From Clostridia bacterium (GTDB taxonomy: Bacteria; Bacillota; Clostridia; Oscillospirales; CAG-272), in contig JAFTSU010000028.1 of the NCBI GenBank assembly GCA_017467105.1, forward strand, positions 79,217 through 143,216: a stretch of 64,000 nucleotides of DNA. Direction: 5' to 3'. The position numbers and the translations under genes are program-made. Positions 34,901 through 42,542 of this stretch are shown here, piece by piece. Position 1 is the stretch's first letter, and each line of letters starts with the position of its first letter. The notes beneath the pieces are model-generated. The model was not told the DNA's origin. It made no database searches and saw nothing but the letters and a program-made list of their open reading frames with translations.

Positions 34901-35443
34901 GCTTCTGACCTCGGCAAAGGGAACCTTGTCGTCGATCATAAGCTTTCTCTGGATAGCACTGACACTGCTCTGCGAGGTCTTACAGTTGTAGTACTCTATC
35001 TGCAGATAGTAGAGACCAACCATATCCTTGGTAACCGTAAAATTCCAGGAAGCGCTGGACGCTTTCTTATCATTATTAACGGTACTGAGATAAACGGTCG
35101 TCTCCGCGTTATCACCGAAGTTCACCCAGGAATCAGGGTGATCCGTCAGGGAGTTCGCGTAATGCTCACTGTCCTTGGTGATTTCAACGTCTCCGTTGTT
35201 TGCTATAAATTCCGTTACGGGAATGATGATAGGTGCAAGTCCCGAGGGATTCACAGTATCACCGTAGTCTGCCATATAATCCTCGTAGGATGAGGTTCCG
35301 ACAAGAGCCTTCATCTCCTCGAGAGTGGAAGACGTACTGTTCTCCTTGTACTGACCGGCAGAAGCGCCGATAACGAACGTACTGAGGATGAACGTAACAG
35401 AAAGGATCAAGCATACAACTTTGTGAAACATAGATCTTTTCAT
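32000..35443 (-). CDS. giant extracellular solute-binding protein with N-terminal beta-sandwich modules
   Basis: An 1147-residue secreted protein, more than twice the length of a normal family 1 sugar-binding protein. A signal peptide (residues 1-30, site near GASAG) lacks a lipobox cysteine. Residues about 70-320 and 334-490 look like two carbohydrate-binding-type beta-sandwiches (GLYYLQIEYYNCKT; GMYNLSMRYKQSAL). Residues about 500-610 are mainly helical. A hydrophobic/aromatic stretch (IWFEIRSFIYSFFTNY, about 636-651) precedes the solute-binding domain (about 667-1147; SFAMMFYRMDILAELNQEVP, GMWKYTDTDLYDS, AAWQFLQWQTSAK). The start at 35443 has GGAGGAAAT upstream. It is the first gene of the operon, and the substrate is probably a large glycan (inference). 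Confidence 0.88.
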   Translation of the reverse strand: MKRSMFHKVVCLILSVTFILSTFVIGASAGQYKENSTSSTLEEMKALVGTSSYEDYMADYGDTVNPSGLAPIIIPVTEFIANNGDVEITKDSEHYANSLTDHPDSWVNFGDNAETTVYLSTVNNDKKASSASWNFTVTKDMVGLYYLQIEYYNCKTSQSSVSAIQRKLMIDDKVPFAEVRSITFDKHWSYNNFTVSDPVVVTDTVEKTTTTYDQNENGYFKYVTEIYRDESDGKMKKVVTTYHITQDINGNSMAPVASESSEWSTYICSDESGYYDGYFNFYIAEGTHTLTLEAEREPVIIKSIQFRPATSVESTTPSYQEYLNTHASAQKADGGIITLEAEFPYFVSDSSVAASNDNTSAITYPITPKAQLFNVIGETGFGTVGQWAAYKFTVNKTGMYNLSMRYKQSALEGMFICRAIKLAGGNEYKYGLADGSPTAPFIEAYNARFDYSKDWQSDYVGSYVDGKKQVFEFFFEEGEEYTLYIECALGDLKDYIRTVETSLANLNEAYLKILQYTGTDPDVNQNYKFHEKLPEVLLALLQEAQTLTLVADNLQDLCGTNGAHIATLDTVARVLYTMGKDNGVKIAENLSTFKSHLGTIGTWINSSKQGSMMIDSISVVPVETNEKLPYAKANFFQSIWFEIRSFIYSFFTNYEQMGLTSIPEEGSNTIDVWLAMGRDQSQIWRSMIDAEDGFTKTYGKAVALKLVTGGTLLPSILSGKGPDVYLGLGSADVINYAIRDAVVGVNGNDPHLSEEDNKVFCNYVYEDSAGNVYYEKDALSNADAASRGLKLVSTAFDQLVADNYAPAAMRTLTIYSPDNAGKPEGQRDVTYGIPMTMSFAMMFYRMDILAELNQEVPETWDQLLEILPIFQANNMDIGVAYISALDFMMYQMGGGMWKYTDTDLYDSKYAGAKIDLDSDIALEAFEFVCRLYTDYSFPVSFNTANRFRTGEMPITIGDYASIYNTLVVYATDIAGTWEFGSLPGSIDRKTGKINYDSLAGVSATVILNSCDNMLAAWQFLQWQTSAKVQATYANRIVALIGPAAKYESANINAVMDMSWTSKEKEAIMEQMNHLNAIVNYPGSYIYSRYMQFAFLDVYNDDANAHDSMMSYIDAINAEIARKREEFGLWVPGTDGIEEPPIKSGASD

Positions 35444-35480
35444 TTTGCTGATTTCCTCCAAAATCTCTTTCATGCAAGTA

Positions 35481-35498
35481 AGCGGTTGATACACCGCT
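35481..35498 (-). promoter_or_regulatory. inverted repeat in the leader of the transport operon
   Basis: AGCGGT and ACCGCT with a 6-base loop lie between the predicted transcription start (about 35509) and the ribosome site. It could be a leader stem or an operator placed to block elongation; the sequence alone does not decide. Confidence 0.35.
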
Positions 35499-35515
35499 CG
35501 TATTTACACGCGTAA

Positions 35516-35544
35516 ATTATAACATAAAGGAAAATATTTGTCAA
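35516..35544 (-). promoter_or_regulatory. sigma-A-type promoter of the seven-gene transport operon
   Basis: On the minus strand TTGACA (35544-35539) and TATAAT (35521-35516) are separated by 17 bases, a perfect consensus. An imperfect GACC/GGTC palindrome at 35558-35570, just upstream of the -35 box, is a candidate activator or repressor site. Confidence 0.85.
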
Positions 35545-35840
35545 TATATTAGATTTTGACCGTCCGGGTCGAAAACGACAAATTATTAACAAAAAATTAA
35601 GACGTTTTTTGTTAAGGTAAAGTTTAGTTTACATCATTTTTTTGAAAAAATTATTCAATTCAAAAAAGTTAAATCTAATTTACTATTTTTCTGGATTTTT
35701 AGCTAAATAATGTCTGTTTTTAGCCTTTTGGTAAACCATATTTACTTTAATTTACTTAAAATTTCCATATTATGCCACTTTTAAGTTCATTTTGACGTTT
35801 GTGAAAGTTGCACAAAAATCCGTCCGATTTTTCTACATAT
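35545..35840. other. A/T-rich non-coding gap upstream of the transport operon
   Basis: Very A/T-rich sequence with many A- and T-tracts and no reading frame of note. It separates the promoter of the transport operon from the 3' end of mnmA. Apart from the GACC/GGTC palindrome near 35558-35570 I see no defined site. Intrinsic curvature is likely from the phased A-tracts. Confidence 0.5.
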
Positions 35841-35898
35841 AAAAATAACCGCAAAGGATACCTATTCCTTCAAATAAAGTGGTAGGCAGCCTCTGCGG
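35841..35898 (-). terminator. terminator of the nifS-nifU-mnmA genes
   Basis: Read on the minus strand, CCGCAGAGG pairs fully with CCTTTGCGG (one G-T pair), with an inner CCTA/TAGG stem, followed by TTATTTTT. It lies 75 bases past the mnmA stop. The extended two-part stem is longer than most terminators in this window. Confidence 0.7.
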
Positions 35899-35972
35899 CA
35901 TAAAATACAATACACAAATATATATTATAAATAATAAATAGGAAGACAATTTCGTCTCCGTACGCTGCGAAA

Positions 35973-37001
35973 TCAGGCAATAAAACCGCCCAGCATTACC
36001 CTGCCCTCGCTGTAAAGAACAGCGGACTGACCGGGAGCTGATACAACCTCTTCCTCAAAGGTTAAGGTAGCCGTACCATCGGGTCGAAGCTCACACTCCG
36101 CCCTACGAATAGGCGCGGAATATCTGACCTTTACATCCATAACGGCGCGCACTGCTTTCTCCAAAGGAGCCATTCCCTGATAGAAAACGCCTGTCAGCTC
36201 TACCGTTTTTTTGCCTCTGATCCCCGGAGACAAGGTGACGGTATTCAGCACGGGATCTATCGCTGAAACGAACATTCTCTGCCCCAAGGCGATGCCTAGA
36301 CCCTTTCTCTGCCCCACGGTATATCTGACGATACCTTTATGTACACCCAGACAGTTACCTTTTTCATCAATAAAGCTGCCCTCGGGGCTTTTTCCGCTGA
36401 CGCTCTCGATATAATCAGCGTGATTTCCCTCCGGCAAGAAGCATATCTCCTGGCTGTCGCGGGAGCTGGCAGCGGAAATACCCTGAATTCTGGCGCCCTC
36501 CCTGACTTCATCCTTCTTAAGATCACCAAGGGGAAGTAAAAGTCGGGAAAGAACATCCTGCGAGAGTCTGTAGAGCATATAGGATTGATCCTTATCCCGA
36601 TTTTTCGACATAGAGACCGCATACCTATAAGAGTCGCCTTGAGTAACGCGCTCAACCTTGGCATAATGACCTGTCGCTATCATATCAAAGCCGTGCTCCA
36701 TAGCGTAAGCGTAGAGGCGGGCAAGCTTGACGTGCTGGTTACATATTATGCATGGGTTAGGAGTCCTGCCCGATAAATATTCAGAAATGAAATTGGATCT
36801 TACTATGCTGTTAAACAAGTCGGTGCAATCAACCTCGTGAAGAGGGATAGAAAGCTCCCCAGCACACCGTCTCGCAGAATCAAGCTCCGTATGCTCGTGC
36901 ATCCTGAGGATACACCCCTCCACACTATATCCGAGAGAGGAAAGAACCGATGCGGAATATGCGCTGTCTACGCCTCCTGACAATCCGAGTAGTACCTTCA
37001 T
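35973..37001 (-). CDS. mnmA: tRNA-specific 2-thiouridylase
   Basis: A 342-residue enzyme that makes 2-thiouridine at the wobble position of tRNA-Lys, -Glu and -Gln using ATP and persulfide sulfur. The PP-loop LLGLSGGVDSAYSASVL is at the N-terminus. The catalytic cysteine pair is present in RTPNPCIICNQHVK (about 80-93) and DSQEICFLPEGN (about 195-206). The C-terminal tRNA-binding barrel carries KGIVRYTVGQRKGLGIALG. It is the last gene behind nifS and nifU, so the local cysteine desulfurase is the probable sulfur donor. Confidence 0.96.
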   Translation of the reverse strand: MKVLLGLSGGVDSAYSASVLSSLGYSVEGCILRMHEHTELDSARRCAGELSIPLHEVDCTDLFNSIVRSNFISEYLSGRTPNPCIICNQHVKLARLYAYAMEHGFDMIATGHYAKVERVTQGDSYRYAVSMSKNRDKDQSYMLYRLSQDVLSRLLLPLGDLKKDEVREGARIQGISAASSRDSQEICFLPEGNHADYIESVSGKSPEGSFIDEKGNCLGVHKGIVRYTVGQRKGLGIALGQRMFVSAIDPVLNTVTLSPGIRGKKTVELTGVFYQGMAPLEKAVRAVMDVKVRYSAPIRRAECELRPDGTATLTFEEEVVSAPGQSAVLYSEGRVMLGGFIA

Positions 37002-37037
37002 AATTCTCCTAAATTAGAGTTTTATTTATGAAAAAGT

Positions 37038-37071
37038 AAACCATAGTGTACAAATTTGCAAACTATGGTTT
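37038..37071. terminator. hairpin between nifU and mnmA
   Basis: AAACCATAG pairs perfectly with CTATGGTTT around a 16-base loop. The T-run is better on the plus strand (GTTTTTT); on the minus strand ACTTTTT follows. It may reduce transcription from nifU into mnmA. Confidence 0.55.
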
Positions 37072-37119
37072 GTTTTTTCGTTTTTTAAATTCTAAAAGCA
37101 ATAAGCGAGATGAAACAAA

Positions 37120-37536
37120 TTACTCCTCGTCGTGTGCCTTCTCGATCTCAAAATCAACCGGTCTGCCGATCTTATTATAATAGTCGGCAACAGCTGTTTT
37201 GATAGCCTCCTCAGCCAGAACTGAGCAATGAACCTTTACGGGAGGAAGTCCGTCAAGAGCCTCAACCACCGCGCTGTTGGTGAGCTTCAGCGCCTCATCT
37301 ATCGTGTGACCTTTAACAAGCTCGGTTGCCATAGAGGAGGTGGCAATTGCCGCTCCGCAGCCGAACGTCTTGAACTTACAATCGACGATAACGTCGTTCT
37401 CATCTATTTTAAGGTACATCTTCATTATATCGCCGCACTTTGCATTACCTACTACGCCAACGCCGTCTGCGTTCTCTATTTCGCCAACATTGCGGGGATT
37501 GGTGAAGTGATCCATTACTTTTTCGCTGTATTTCAT
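37120..37536 (-). CDS. nifU: Fe-S cluster scaffold protein NifU/IscU type
   Basis: A 138-residue scaffold on which [2Fe-2S] and [4Fe-4S] clusters are built before transfer. All three cluster-binding cysteines are present: GNAKCGDIMKMYLKI (about 35), FKTFGCGAAIATSSM (about 60-62) and PVKVHCSVLAEEAI (about 105). The start MKYSEKVMDHFTNPRNVGEI is typical of the NifU-like branch of Clostridia and Archaea. It is located 80 bases after nifS and ends with a charged tail. There is no SufBCD or HscAB partner in this window. Confidence 0.95.
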   Translation of the reverse strand: MKYSEKVMDHFTNPRNVGEIENADGVGVVGNAKCGDIMKMYLKIDENDVIVDCKFKTFGCGAAIATSSMATELVKGHTIDEALKLTNSAVVEALDGLPPVKVHCSVLAEEAIKTAVADYYNKIGRPVDFEIEKAHDEE

Positions 37537-37616
37537 TTCTTATTCCTTTCTATTGTCCTTACAAATTCAATGTAAATATAAGCTTAAGCCAACTGTTGTG
37601 CTTTCAAGGCTAAGGC

Positions 37617-38804
37617 TTATACCTTAGCGGCTTCCTTCTTTACTATTTCCTCCCAGAGAGGACTCATATTACGCAGCTTCTCTATAATAGGCGGGAGGGT
37701 TTCTATGATATAGTCGATATCCTCATCTGTGGTATCGTGAGATATAGAGAGTCTGAGTGAGCCGTGCGCCCGCTCGTGAGGTACTCCCATAGCGAGCAAT
37801 ACGTGGGACGGGTCGAGAGATGCAGAGGAGCAGGCAGAGCCTGTTGACGCGCAAATACCCGATATGTCGAGCCAAAGCAGCATACTCTCTCCCTCTATAA
37901 ATTCAAATCCGATATTGACGTTACCGGGCAGACGCTCGGTAGGATGTCCGTTCAGTCTGGAATATGGAATCTTGGTAAGCTCGGATATTAGTCTATCCCT
38001 CATTTTTTCGACACGGGGTAGGTCCTTTATCTTATTTACCGCAATTTCGAGAGCCTTGGCAAGTCCTACGATGTAAGGCAGATTTTCCGTACCTCCCCTG
38101 CGGCGCTTCTCCTGTCCGCCGCCCTCGATAAGATTATCTATCACAAGTCCGCGGCGGATATACAGTGCGCCTATTCCCTTCGGAGCGTGAAGCTTATGAC
38201 CGGAGAATGAAAGCATATCAACCGGCAGCTCCTCGAGATTAATCTCAATAGCGCCAACTGCCTGTACAGCATCGGTAAACATAATAGCTCCGACGCTGTG
38301 AGCTATCTCTGCCGCCTCTCGTATAGGCTGGATCGTACCCACCTCGTTATTTGCGTACATAACGGAAACGAGGGCGGTCTTGTCGGATACAGCCGCGCGA
38401 AGCTCGTTAAGGTCAACACGTCCGTACTCGTCAACTCCAACGTAGGTTACGGTGTAGCCCTCACGCTCCAGCGCCTCACAGGTATGAAGGACTGCGTGGT
38501 GCTCTATCTTCGTAGTTACAATATGGGTTCTTCCCTTTTTCTTCATTCTGGAAGCGGCTCCCCGTATTGCCCAGTTATCTGACTCCGTGCCGCAGGAGGT
38601 GAAATAAATCTCCGAAGGTTCACAGCCGAGAGAGGAGGCTATGCTCGCTCTTGCGCTGTCGAGAACGTCCTTAGCACGTCTGCCTGCCTGATGCAAGCTG
38701 GACGGATTTCCAAAATCCTGCGTAAAGCAAGGCATCATAGCATCTATTACAGCGGAACTCACCGGAGTGGTTGCCGCATTGTCTGCATAAACAAATCTTG
38801 ACAC
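37617..38804 (-). CDS. nifS: cysteine desulfurase NifS/IscS
   Basis: A 395-residue PLP enzyme that removes sulfur from cysteine as an enzyme-bound persulfide for Fe-S assembly and tRNA thiolation. The start RFVYADNAATTPVSS is typical. The PLP lysine is in LSFSGHKLHAPKGIGALY. The mobile active-site cysteine loop is GICASTGSACSSASLDPSHV. I chose the GTG at 38804, which has AAGGAGAAC 2 bases upstream and matches the family start. An ATG at 38840 would lie only about 10 bases from the predicted transcription start. No Rrf2/IscR regulator is adjacent. Confidence 0.95.
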   Translation of the reverse strand: MSRFVYADNAATTPVSSAVIDAMMPCFTQDFGNPSSLHQAGRRAKDVLDSARASIASSLGCEPSEIYFTSCGTESDNWAIRGAASRMKKKGRTHIVTTKIEHHAVLHTCEALEREGYTVTYVGVDEYGRVDLNELRAAVSDKTALVSVMYANNEVGTIQPIREAAEIAHSVGAIMFTDAVQAVGAIEINLEELPVDMLSFSGHKLHAPKGIGALYIRRGLVIDNLIEGGGQEKRRRGGTENLPYIVGLAKALEIAVNKIKDLPRVEKMRDRLISELTKIPYSRLNGHPTERLPGNVNIGFEFIEGESMLLWLDISGICASTGSACSSASLDPSHVLLAMGVPHERAHGSLRLSISHDTTDEDIDYIIETLPPIIEKLRNMSPLWEEIVKKEAAKV

Positions 38805-39035
38805 TTGTTCTCCTTTCAAACGAAAACGTTTTTCGTTCATTTAATTTTTCCTTGTATATTGTATACCAATTTAGTGTAAATTTCAATAGGGGCGCGTATA
38901 TGTATTTGTTAATTTTTTATGAACTCCGACGCGCGATAACCATTCTCGCCAGCTACTATGGTTATTTACGCAAAAGCTCTTCTTAAAATGCAGACGAGAA
39001 AACGAGCGTCCCATTTGTCCGCCACATTTATTTTC
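38805..39035. other. non-coding gap between nifS and the ROK kinase
   Basis: Divergent intergenic region of about 300 bases that carries the nifS promoter and the ROK promoter at its two ends. Between them no reading frame with a ribosome site, RNA structure or repeat is evident. Confidence 0.5.
38858..38886 (-). promoter_or_regulatory. sigma-A-type promoter for nifS-nifU-mnmA
   Basis: On the minus strand TTGAAA (38886-38881) and TACAAT (38863-38858) are spaced by 17 bases. This position favours the GTG start at 38804 over the ATG at 38840. Confidence 0.7.
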
Positions 39036-39064
39036 TTGACAAGAATTCCCCAAAGTATTATAAT
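39036..39064 (+). promoter_or_regulatory. sigma-A-type promoter for the ROK kinase gene
   Basis: TTGACA (39036-39041) and TATAAT (39059-39064) are spaced by 17 bases, a perfect consensus. The ribosome site GAGG lies 6 bases before the ATG at 39111. Confidence 0.85.
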
Positions 39065-39110
39065 TTAATTATAAGTGTTTTAATCGAAATCAAAGCTTGC
39101 GAGGTTGATT

Positions 39111-40082
39111 ATGTACACCATTGGAATAGATCTTGGCGGAACAAATATCGTCGTTGGACTGTGTGATGGAGACCTGCGTATACTCCACACCCTAAAGGTT
39201 AAAACAGGTAAAAGACGTTCTCCCGATGAAATCGTTAGTGACATGGCAAGGCTGACTCTGGAGATGATGAGGTCGTGCTCACTTTCACACGAGGAAGTAG
39301 GGTGTATAGGCATTGCGACACCGGGAATCGTCGACTTGGAGTCGGGAGCAGTCAGATACTCCTGCAATCTTCCGTTTAAGGATTATCCGCTGAAGGAGAT
39401 ATTTTCCTCTCTTATTCCCGATATACCCATAAGGGTTATTAACGATGCTGACGCCGCCGCCCTTGCTGAGTCGCTGGTCGGAGCTGCCAAGGGTACGCGC
39501 TCCTCCGTCACTTTGACTCTGGGCACCGGAGTGGGAAGCGGAATAATAATTGACGGAAGGATTCTGGGCGGAGGCGCGGGCTTTTCCGGCGCTGAGCTTG
39601 GACACACCGTTATAAAGGCAGGCGGAAGAAGATGCGCCTGCGGAAGATACGGTTGCCTTGAAGTGTACGCCTCGGCAACAGGACTAAAGAATTCTACCAG
39701 AGAATGTATGGCAAGGCTTCGTAAGTCGGGGACACACTCCAAGCTTTTTGAGATCGCGGAAAAATACGGCAGGATCAGCGCAAGAGTACCGTTTATGGCT
39801 ATGAGGGAGGGTGACCGTCACGGAGCTATTCTCGTAGAGCATTATATTGATTACCTTGCTGTCGGTATCGCGAATATTATCAATCTCTTTTCTCCGGAGG
39901 TCATTATAATCGGCGGTGGAGTATCCGGTGAGGGCGAGCATCTTATCCTGCCTTTAACGCGGAGAGTTGCGGAGGAGCTTGGCTCTGACGGATCTGAGAT
40001 AAACGTCAAAATCACCACGGCCACTCTGGGTTCTAAGAGCGGTGTGGTGGGTGCCGCCGGCGTGGGAAGGATACCGGTCTAG
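39111..40082 (+). CDS. ROK family sugar kinase (glucokinase type)
   Basis: A 323-residue ATP-dependent hexokinase of the ROK family. The phosphate-binding start is YTIGIDLGGTNIVVGLCDGD. The catalytic Asp lies in VINDADAAALAESLVGAAKG. The adenosine loop is SVTLTLGTGVGSGIIIDGRI. The zinc-binding signature GAELGHTVIKAGGRRCACGRYGCLEVYAS has its His and three Cys residues in place. There is no N-terminal winged helix, so it is an enzyme and not a repressor. It most likely phosphorylates glucose; N-acyl-mannosamine or allose kinases share this fold. Confidence 0.93.
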   Translation: MYTIGIDLGGTNIVVGLCDGDLRILHTLKVKTGKRRSPDEIVSDMARLTLEMMRSCSLSHEEVGCIGIATPGIVDLESGAVRYSCNLPFKDYPLKEIFSSLIPDIPIRVINDADAAALAESLVGAAKGTRSSVTLTLGTGVGSGIIIDGRILGGGAGFSGAELGHTVIKAGGRRCACGRYGCLEVYASATGLKNSTRECMARLRKSGTHSKLFEIAEKYGRISARVPFMAMREGDRHGAILVEHYIDYLAVGIANIINLFSPEVIIIGGGVSGEGEHLILPLTRRVAEELGSDGSEINVKITTATLGSKSGVVGAAGVGRIPV

Positions 40083-40101
40083 TATTCCTAAGCTCGTTTA
40101 T

Positions 40102-40143
40102 TGACCGTTCACTTGCTTACAGACTGACCGTTCACCAGCTTAG
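40102..40143. repeat. short direct repeat pair after the ROK gene
   Basis: TGACCGTTCAC followed by two variable bases and GCTTA occurs twice, at 40102-40120 and 40125-40143, 23 bases apart in phase. It lies in the untranslated tail of the ROK transcript. The rest of the gap 40083-40391 holds the terminator and the next promoter listed separately. Confidence 0.6.
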
Positions 40144-40196
40144 CGGTCTGTCGTTCTGATTCATAAGGCATTAAGCCTTTTTTAAGGAATGATGAT

Positions 40197-40239
40197 ACAA
40201 CTCTCCTATGGCGTACCTCGCCATAGGAGAGTTGTTTTT
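40197..40239 (+). terminator. strong intrinsic terminator after the ROK gene
   Basis: A 17-bp perfect stem (ACAACTCTCCTATGGCG and complement) with a 5-base loop is followed by TTTTT. It is the strongest hairpin in the window. Confidence 0.93.
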
Positions 40240-40337
40240 AATTCAAGATGACAGCCGTGTGAGTAAACAAAGTATTCGAGTTAACAATTTAGTTGCAAAA
40301 CGTTTAACGTTTATTATTGAACGTAGCGCTTGAATTG

Positions 40338-40366
40338 TTGTAAAATATACTATAGAATATTATAAT
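40338..40366 (+). promoter_or_regulatory. sigma-A-type promoter for the M3 peptidase lipoprotein
   Basis: TTGTAA (40338-40343) and TATAAT (40361-40366) are spaced by 17 bases. AAAGGAG lies 6 bases before the ATG at 40392. Confidence 0.75.
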
Positions 40367-40391
40367 TTAAAATTTGTGAAAGGAGAATGCT

Positions 40392-42365
40392 ATGATCAGA
40401 CTGATTTCCGCGCTCGGACTTTTAATAACGATCCTGTTCGCTATCTGCGCTCTGTCATCCTGCAGCAGAACGGTTGGCCTTGCGGGCTGGCACAGCGGTG
40501 GCTCTCAGTCGGGCTCCGGTTCAAAAGAAAACGGATCCGATGGCGGCGAGGATAATAACGCCGGCAGCGCGGATGAACCCGATGAACCCGATGACTCCGC
40601 AGGCGAGATACAGATACCCGAATCGGACAGCTTCAGCAAAAACGCAGTTAAGTTTGACGAGATAGTATTCTCTATGCCTGATATACCTTGGCTTTACGCC
40701 GCTCTCGCCAAAGCTGAATCCGTGGTCAACGAAAATACTATGACCTTCGACGAGCAGATGGCGCATATAACGGTGGCCCAGAACGCTTACGATAACTTCA
40801 TAACTATGTATACCTTCGCAGAGATAATGAGCCTTCACAGCTCGGGAAACGGTGAGCTTTTTGAGGAATACGGCATTCTCTCGGAGTATTACCATTCTGT
40901 AATGAAGGAAATGGAGGATATGCTGACCGCTGCCGCAGGCTCTCCCCACGCGGTAAGATTTGAGAGTGATTACTACGGAAGCGGACTTATCAACAGATAC
41001 AGAGACGGAGGAAAATATACCGACAACACTATAGCTCTCTTCGAGGACGAGGCAAAGCTTGTCAAGCAGTATAAGGAGCTCTCGCCAACAACGGTTTACG
41101 TGTATTTTGACGGTATAACGGATACCTTCGCGAAAACCATCACCAGACTGAAGGCGAGATACGGCGAGGGCACACCGGAATATGAAATAGCGGAGATGAA
41201 ATGCACGAAGGCGTACGGTGTAAGGCTGAAGGAAACCGCGGCGGATATTCTGGTCAGTCTTCTCAAGGTCAGAAAGAGGATTGCGGATCAGCTGAACTAT
41301 CCCTCGTACGTAGAGTACGCTTATGCTACGGCATATCACGATTATCCCGTAGATTACACAGGAGTACTAGCAAACAATATCGGTGATTACCTGGTACCCG
41401 TGTATAATAAATCCTACATCCGCGTGCTGAAGGATTATATAGAACCTACTCACTACGGTGTTGGACGGGCAACGATGATAAACTCTATCGCGGACGCCCT
41501 GAAGACCACCGACAGCGATCTCTACGGCGCATATTCATTTATGCTCTCATACGGTCTGTTTGATATTGGAGAGCGCGCAGGAGACCGCAATGGTGGCGCC
41601 ACAAGATATCTTGTGGAATATGACTCTCCATTTCTTATCGCTCGCGCTGACGGTTCTGTTATCGACTATGCATCCGTCTCTCACGAGTTCGGACATTTCT
41701 ACGATATGTTCGTTAACTGGGGTGAAGGCACCTCTTCCGATCTGTCGGAGGTATCCGCAGCGGCGCTTGAGATGCTGATACTGACGAGGCTGGACGATCA
41801 TCTCTCTGCAGAGGATTACAAATTCCTCTACCATAGTGAGCTGAACCGTCTTATGTCAGACATCATACGATTTGCCTTTTCATCAAGATTTGAGCATCTG
41901 GCATACAAGCTCTCGTACTACGATATAACGGTAGAAAACCTAGAAAAATGCGCAAGAGATGCTGCGGAAGAGCTGTCTCTCGACGTGGATAGATACGGAA
42001 ATATCCACTCAGCCGCTCTACCTGAGGTGTACTGCGAGCCGCTTTCATCTCAATCATACTGTACATCCTCTGCCGTTGCCCTGGATATATTCATCAAGGA
42101 GATGAGAGATGAGGGCGAGGGCTTTGCGATATATAAGCGATTAGTAAACAGATCAAGCGCAGGAAGCTTTACAGATTTTCTCTCCAGAGTTTCCCTTGAG
42201 TCACCATTCTCAGCTGATATGATCAAGCGTATAGCTGACTTTTCACATTATTATATATTTGGCTCTCATTATTACGACGAATATAAGAACAGCACGGTAC
42301 AGCACAGAATAACGGGTGAGGTTTATTTCCTGCCCGAAAAACCGAGCGGAAAACGCGCCGCTTAA
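40392..42365 (+). CDS. M3-family-like zinc metallopeptidase lipoprotein
   Basis: A 657-residue exported lipoprotein. The lipobox is L-S-S-C with the lipidated Cys at residue 24. A linker rich in Gly, Ser, Asp, Glu and Pro (about 25-80) tethers the enzyme to the membrane surface. The helical body resembles oligoendopeptidase F/M3 enzymes. The zinc site is VSHEFGHFYD (HEFGH at 431-435) and the third ligand lies in SSDLSEVSAAALEML about 25 residues on. A C-terminal M3-like tail has SYCTSSAVALDIFIKEM. It would cleave peptides outside the cell membrane. Most M3 enzymes are cytosolic, so the surface location is notable. It is monocistronic. Confidence 0.85.
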   Translation: MIRLISALGLLITILFAICALSSCSRTVGLAGWHSGGSQSGSGSKENGSDGGEDNNAGSADEPDEPDDSAGEIQIPESDSFSKNAVKFDEIVFSMPDIPWLYAALAKAESVVNENTMTFDEQMAHITVAQNAYDNFITMYTFAEIMSLHSSGNGELFEEYGILSEYYHSVMKEMEDMLTAAAGSPHAVRFESDYYGSGLINRYRDGGKYTDNTIALFEDEAKLVKQYKELSPTTVYVYFDGITDTFAKTITRLKARYGEGTPEYEIAEMKCTKAYGVRLKETAADILVSLLKVRKRIADQLNYPSYVEYAYATAYHDYPVDYTGVLANNIGDYLVPVYNKSYIRVLKDYIEPTHYGVGRATMINSIADALKTTDSDLYGAYSFMLSYGLFDIGERAGDRNGGATRYLVEYDSPFLIARADGSVIDYASVSHEFGHFYDMFVNWGEGTSSDLSEVSAAALEMLILTRLDDHLSAEDYKFLYHSELNRLMSDIIRFAFSSRFEHLAYKLSYYDITVENLEKCARDAAEELSLDVDRYGNIHSAALPEVYCEPLSSQSYCTSSAVALDIFIKEMRDEGEGFAIYKRLVNRSSAGSFTDFLSRVSLESPFSADMIKRIADFSHYYIFGSHYYDEYKNSTVQHRITGEVYFLPEKPSGKRAA

Positions 42366-42389
42366 GCAAAACACCCTACCCGTGTAAAA

Positions 42390-42430
42390 AAAGAGTAAGC
42401 AAACGGTCAAAAGCAGTTTGCTTACTCTTT
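42390..42430. terminator. bidirectional terminator between convergent genes
   Basis: A 15-bp perfect stem (AAAGAGTAAGCAAAC and complement) with an 11-base loop is A-rich on the left and T-rich on the right. It serves the M3 gene and probably the convergent ABC exporter. Confidence 0.85.
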
Positions 42431-42542
42431 TCATTTATAAAGGAAAATGCGGTAATCGACGAATTAACAAATCATCGTGCTCTCATTATTATACGAAGCG
42501 AGACAAACTATCAGATAGACGCAAATAGACCCACAATCCTAA

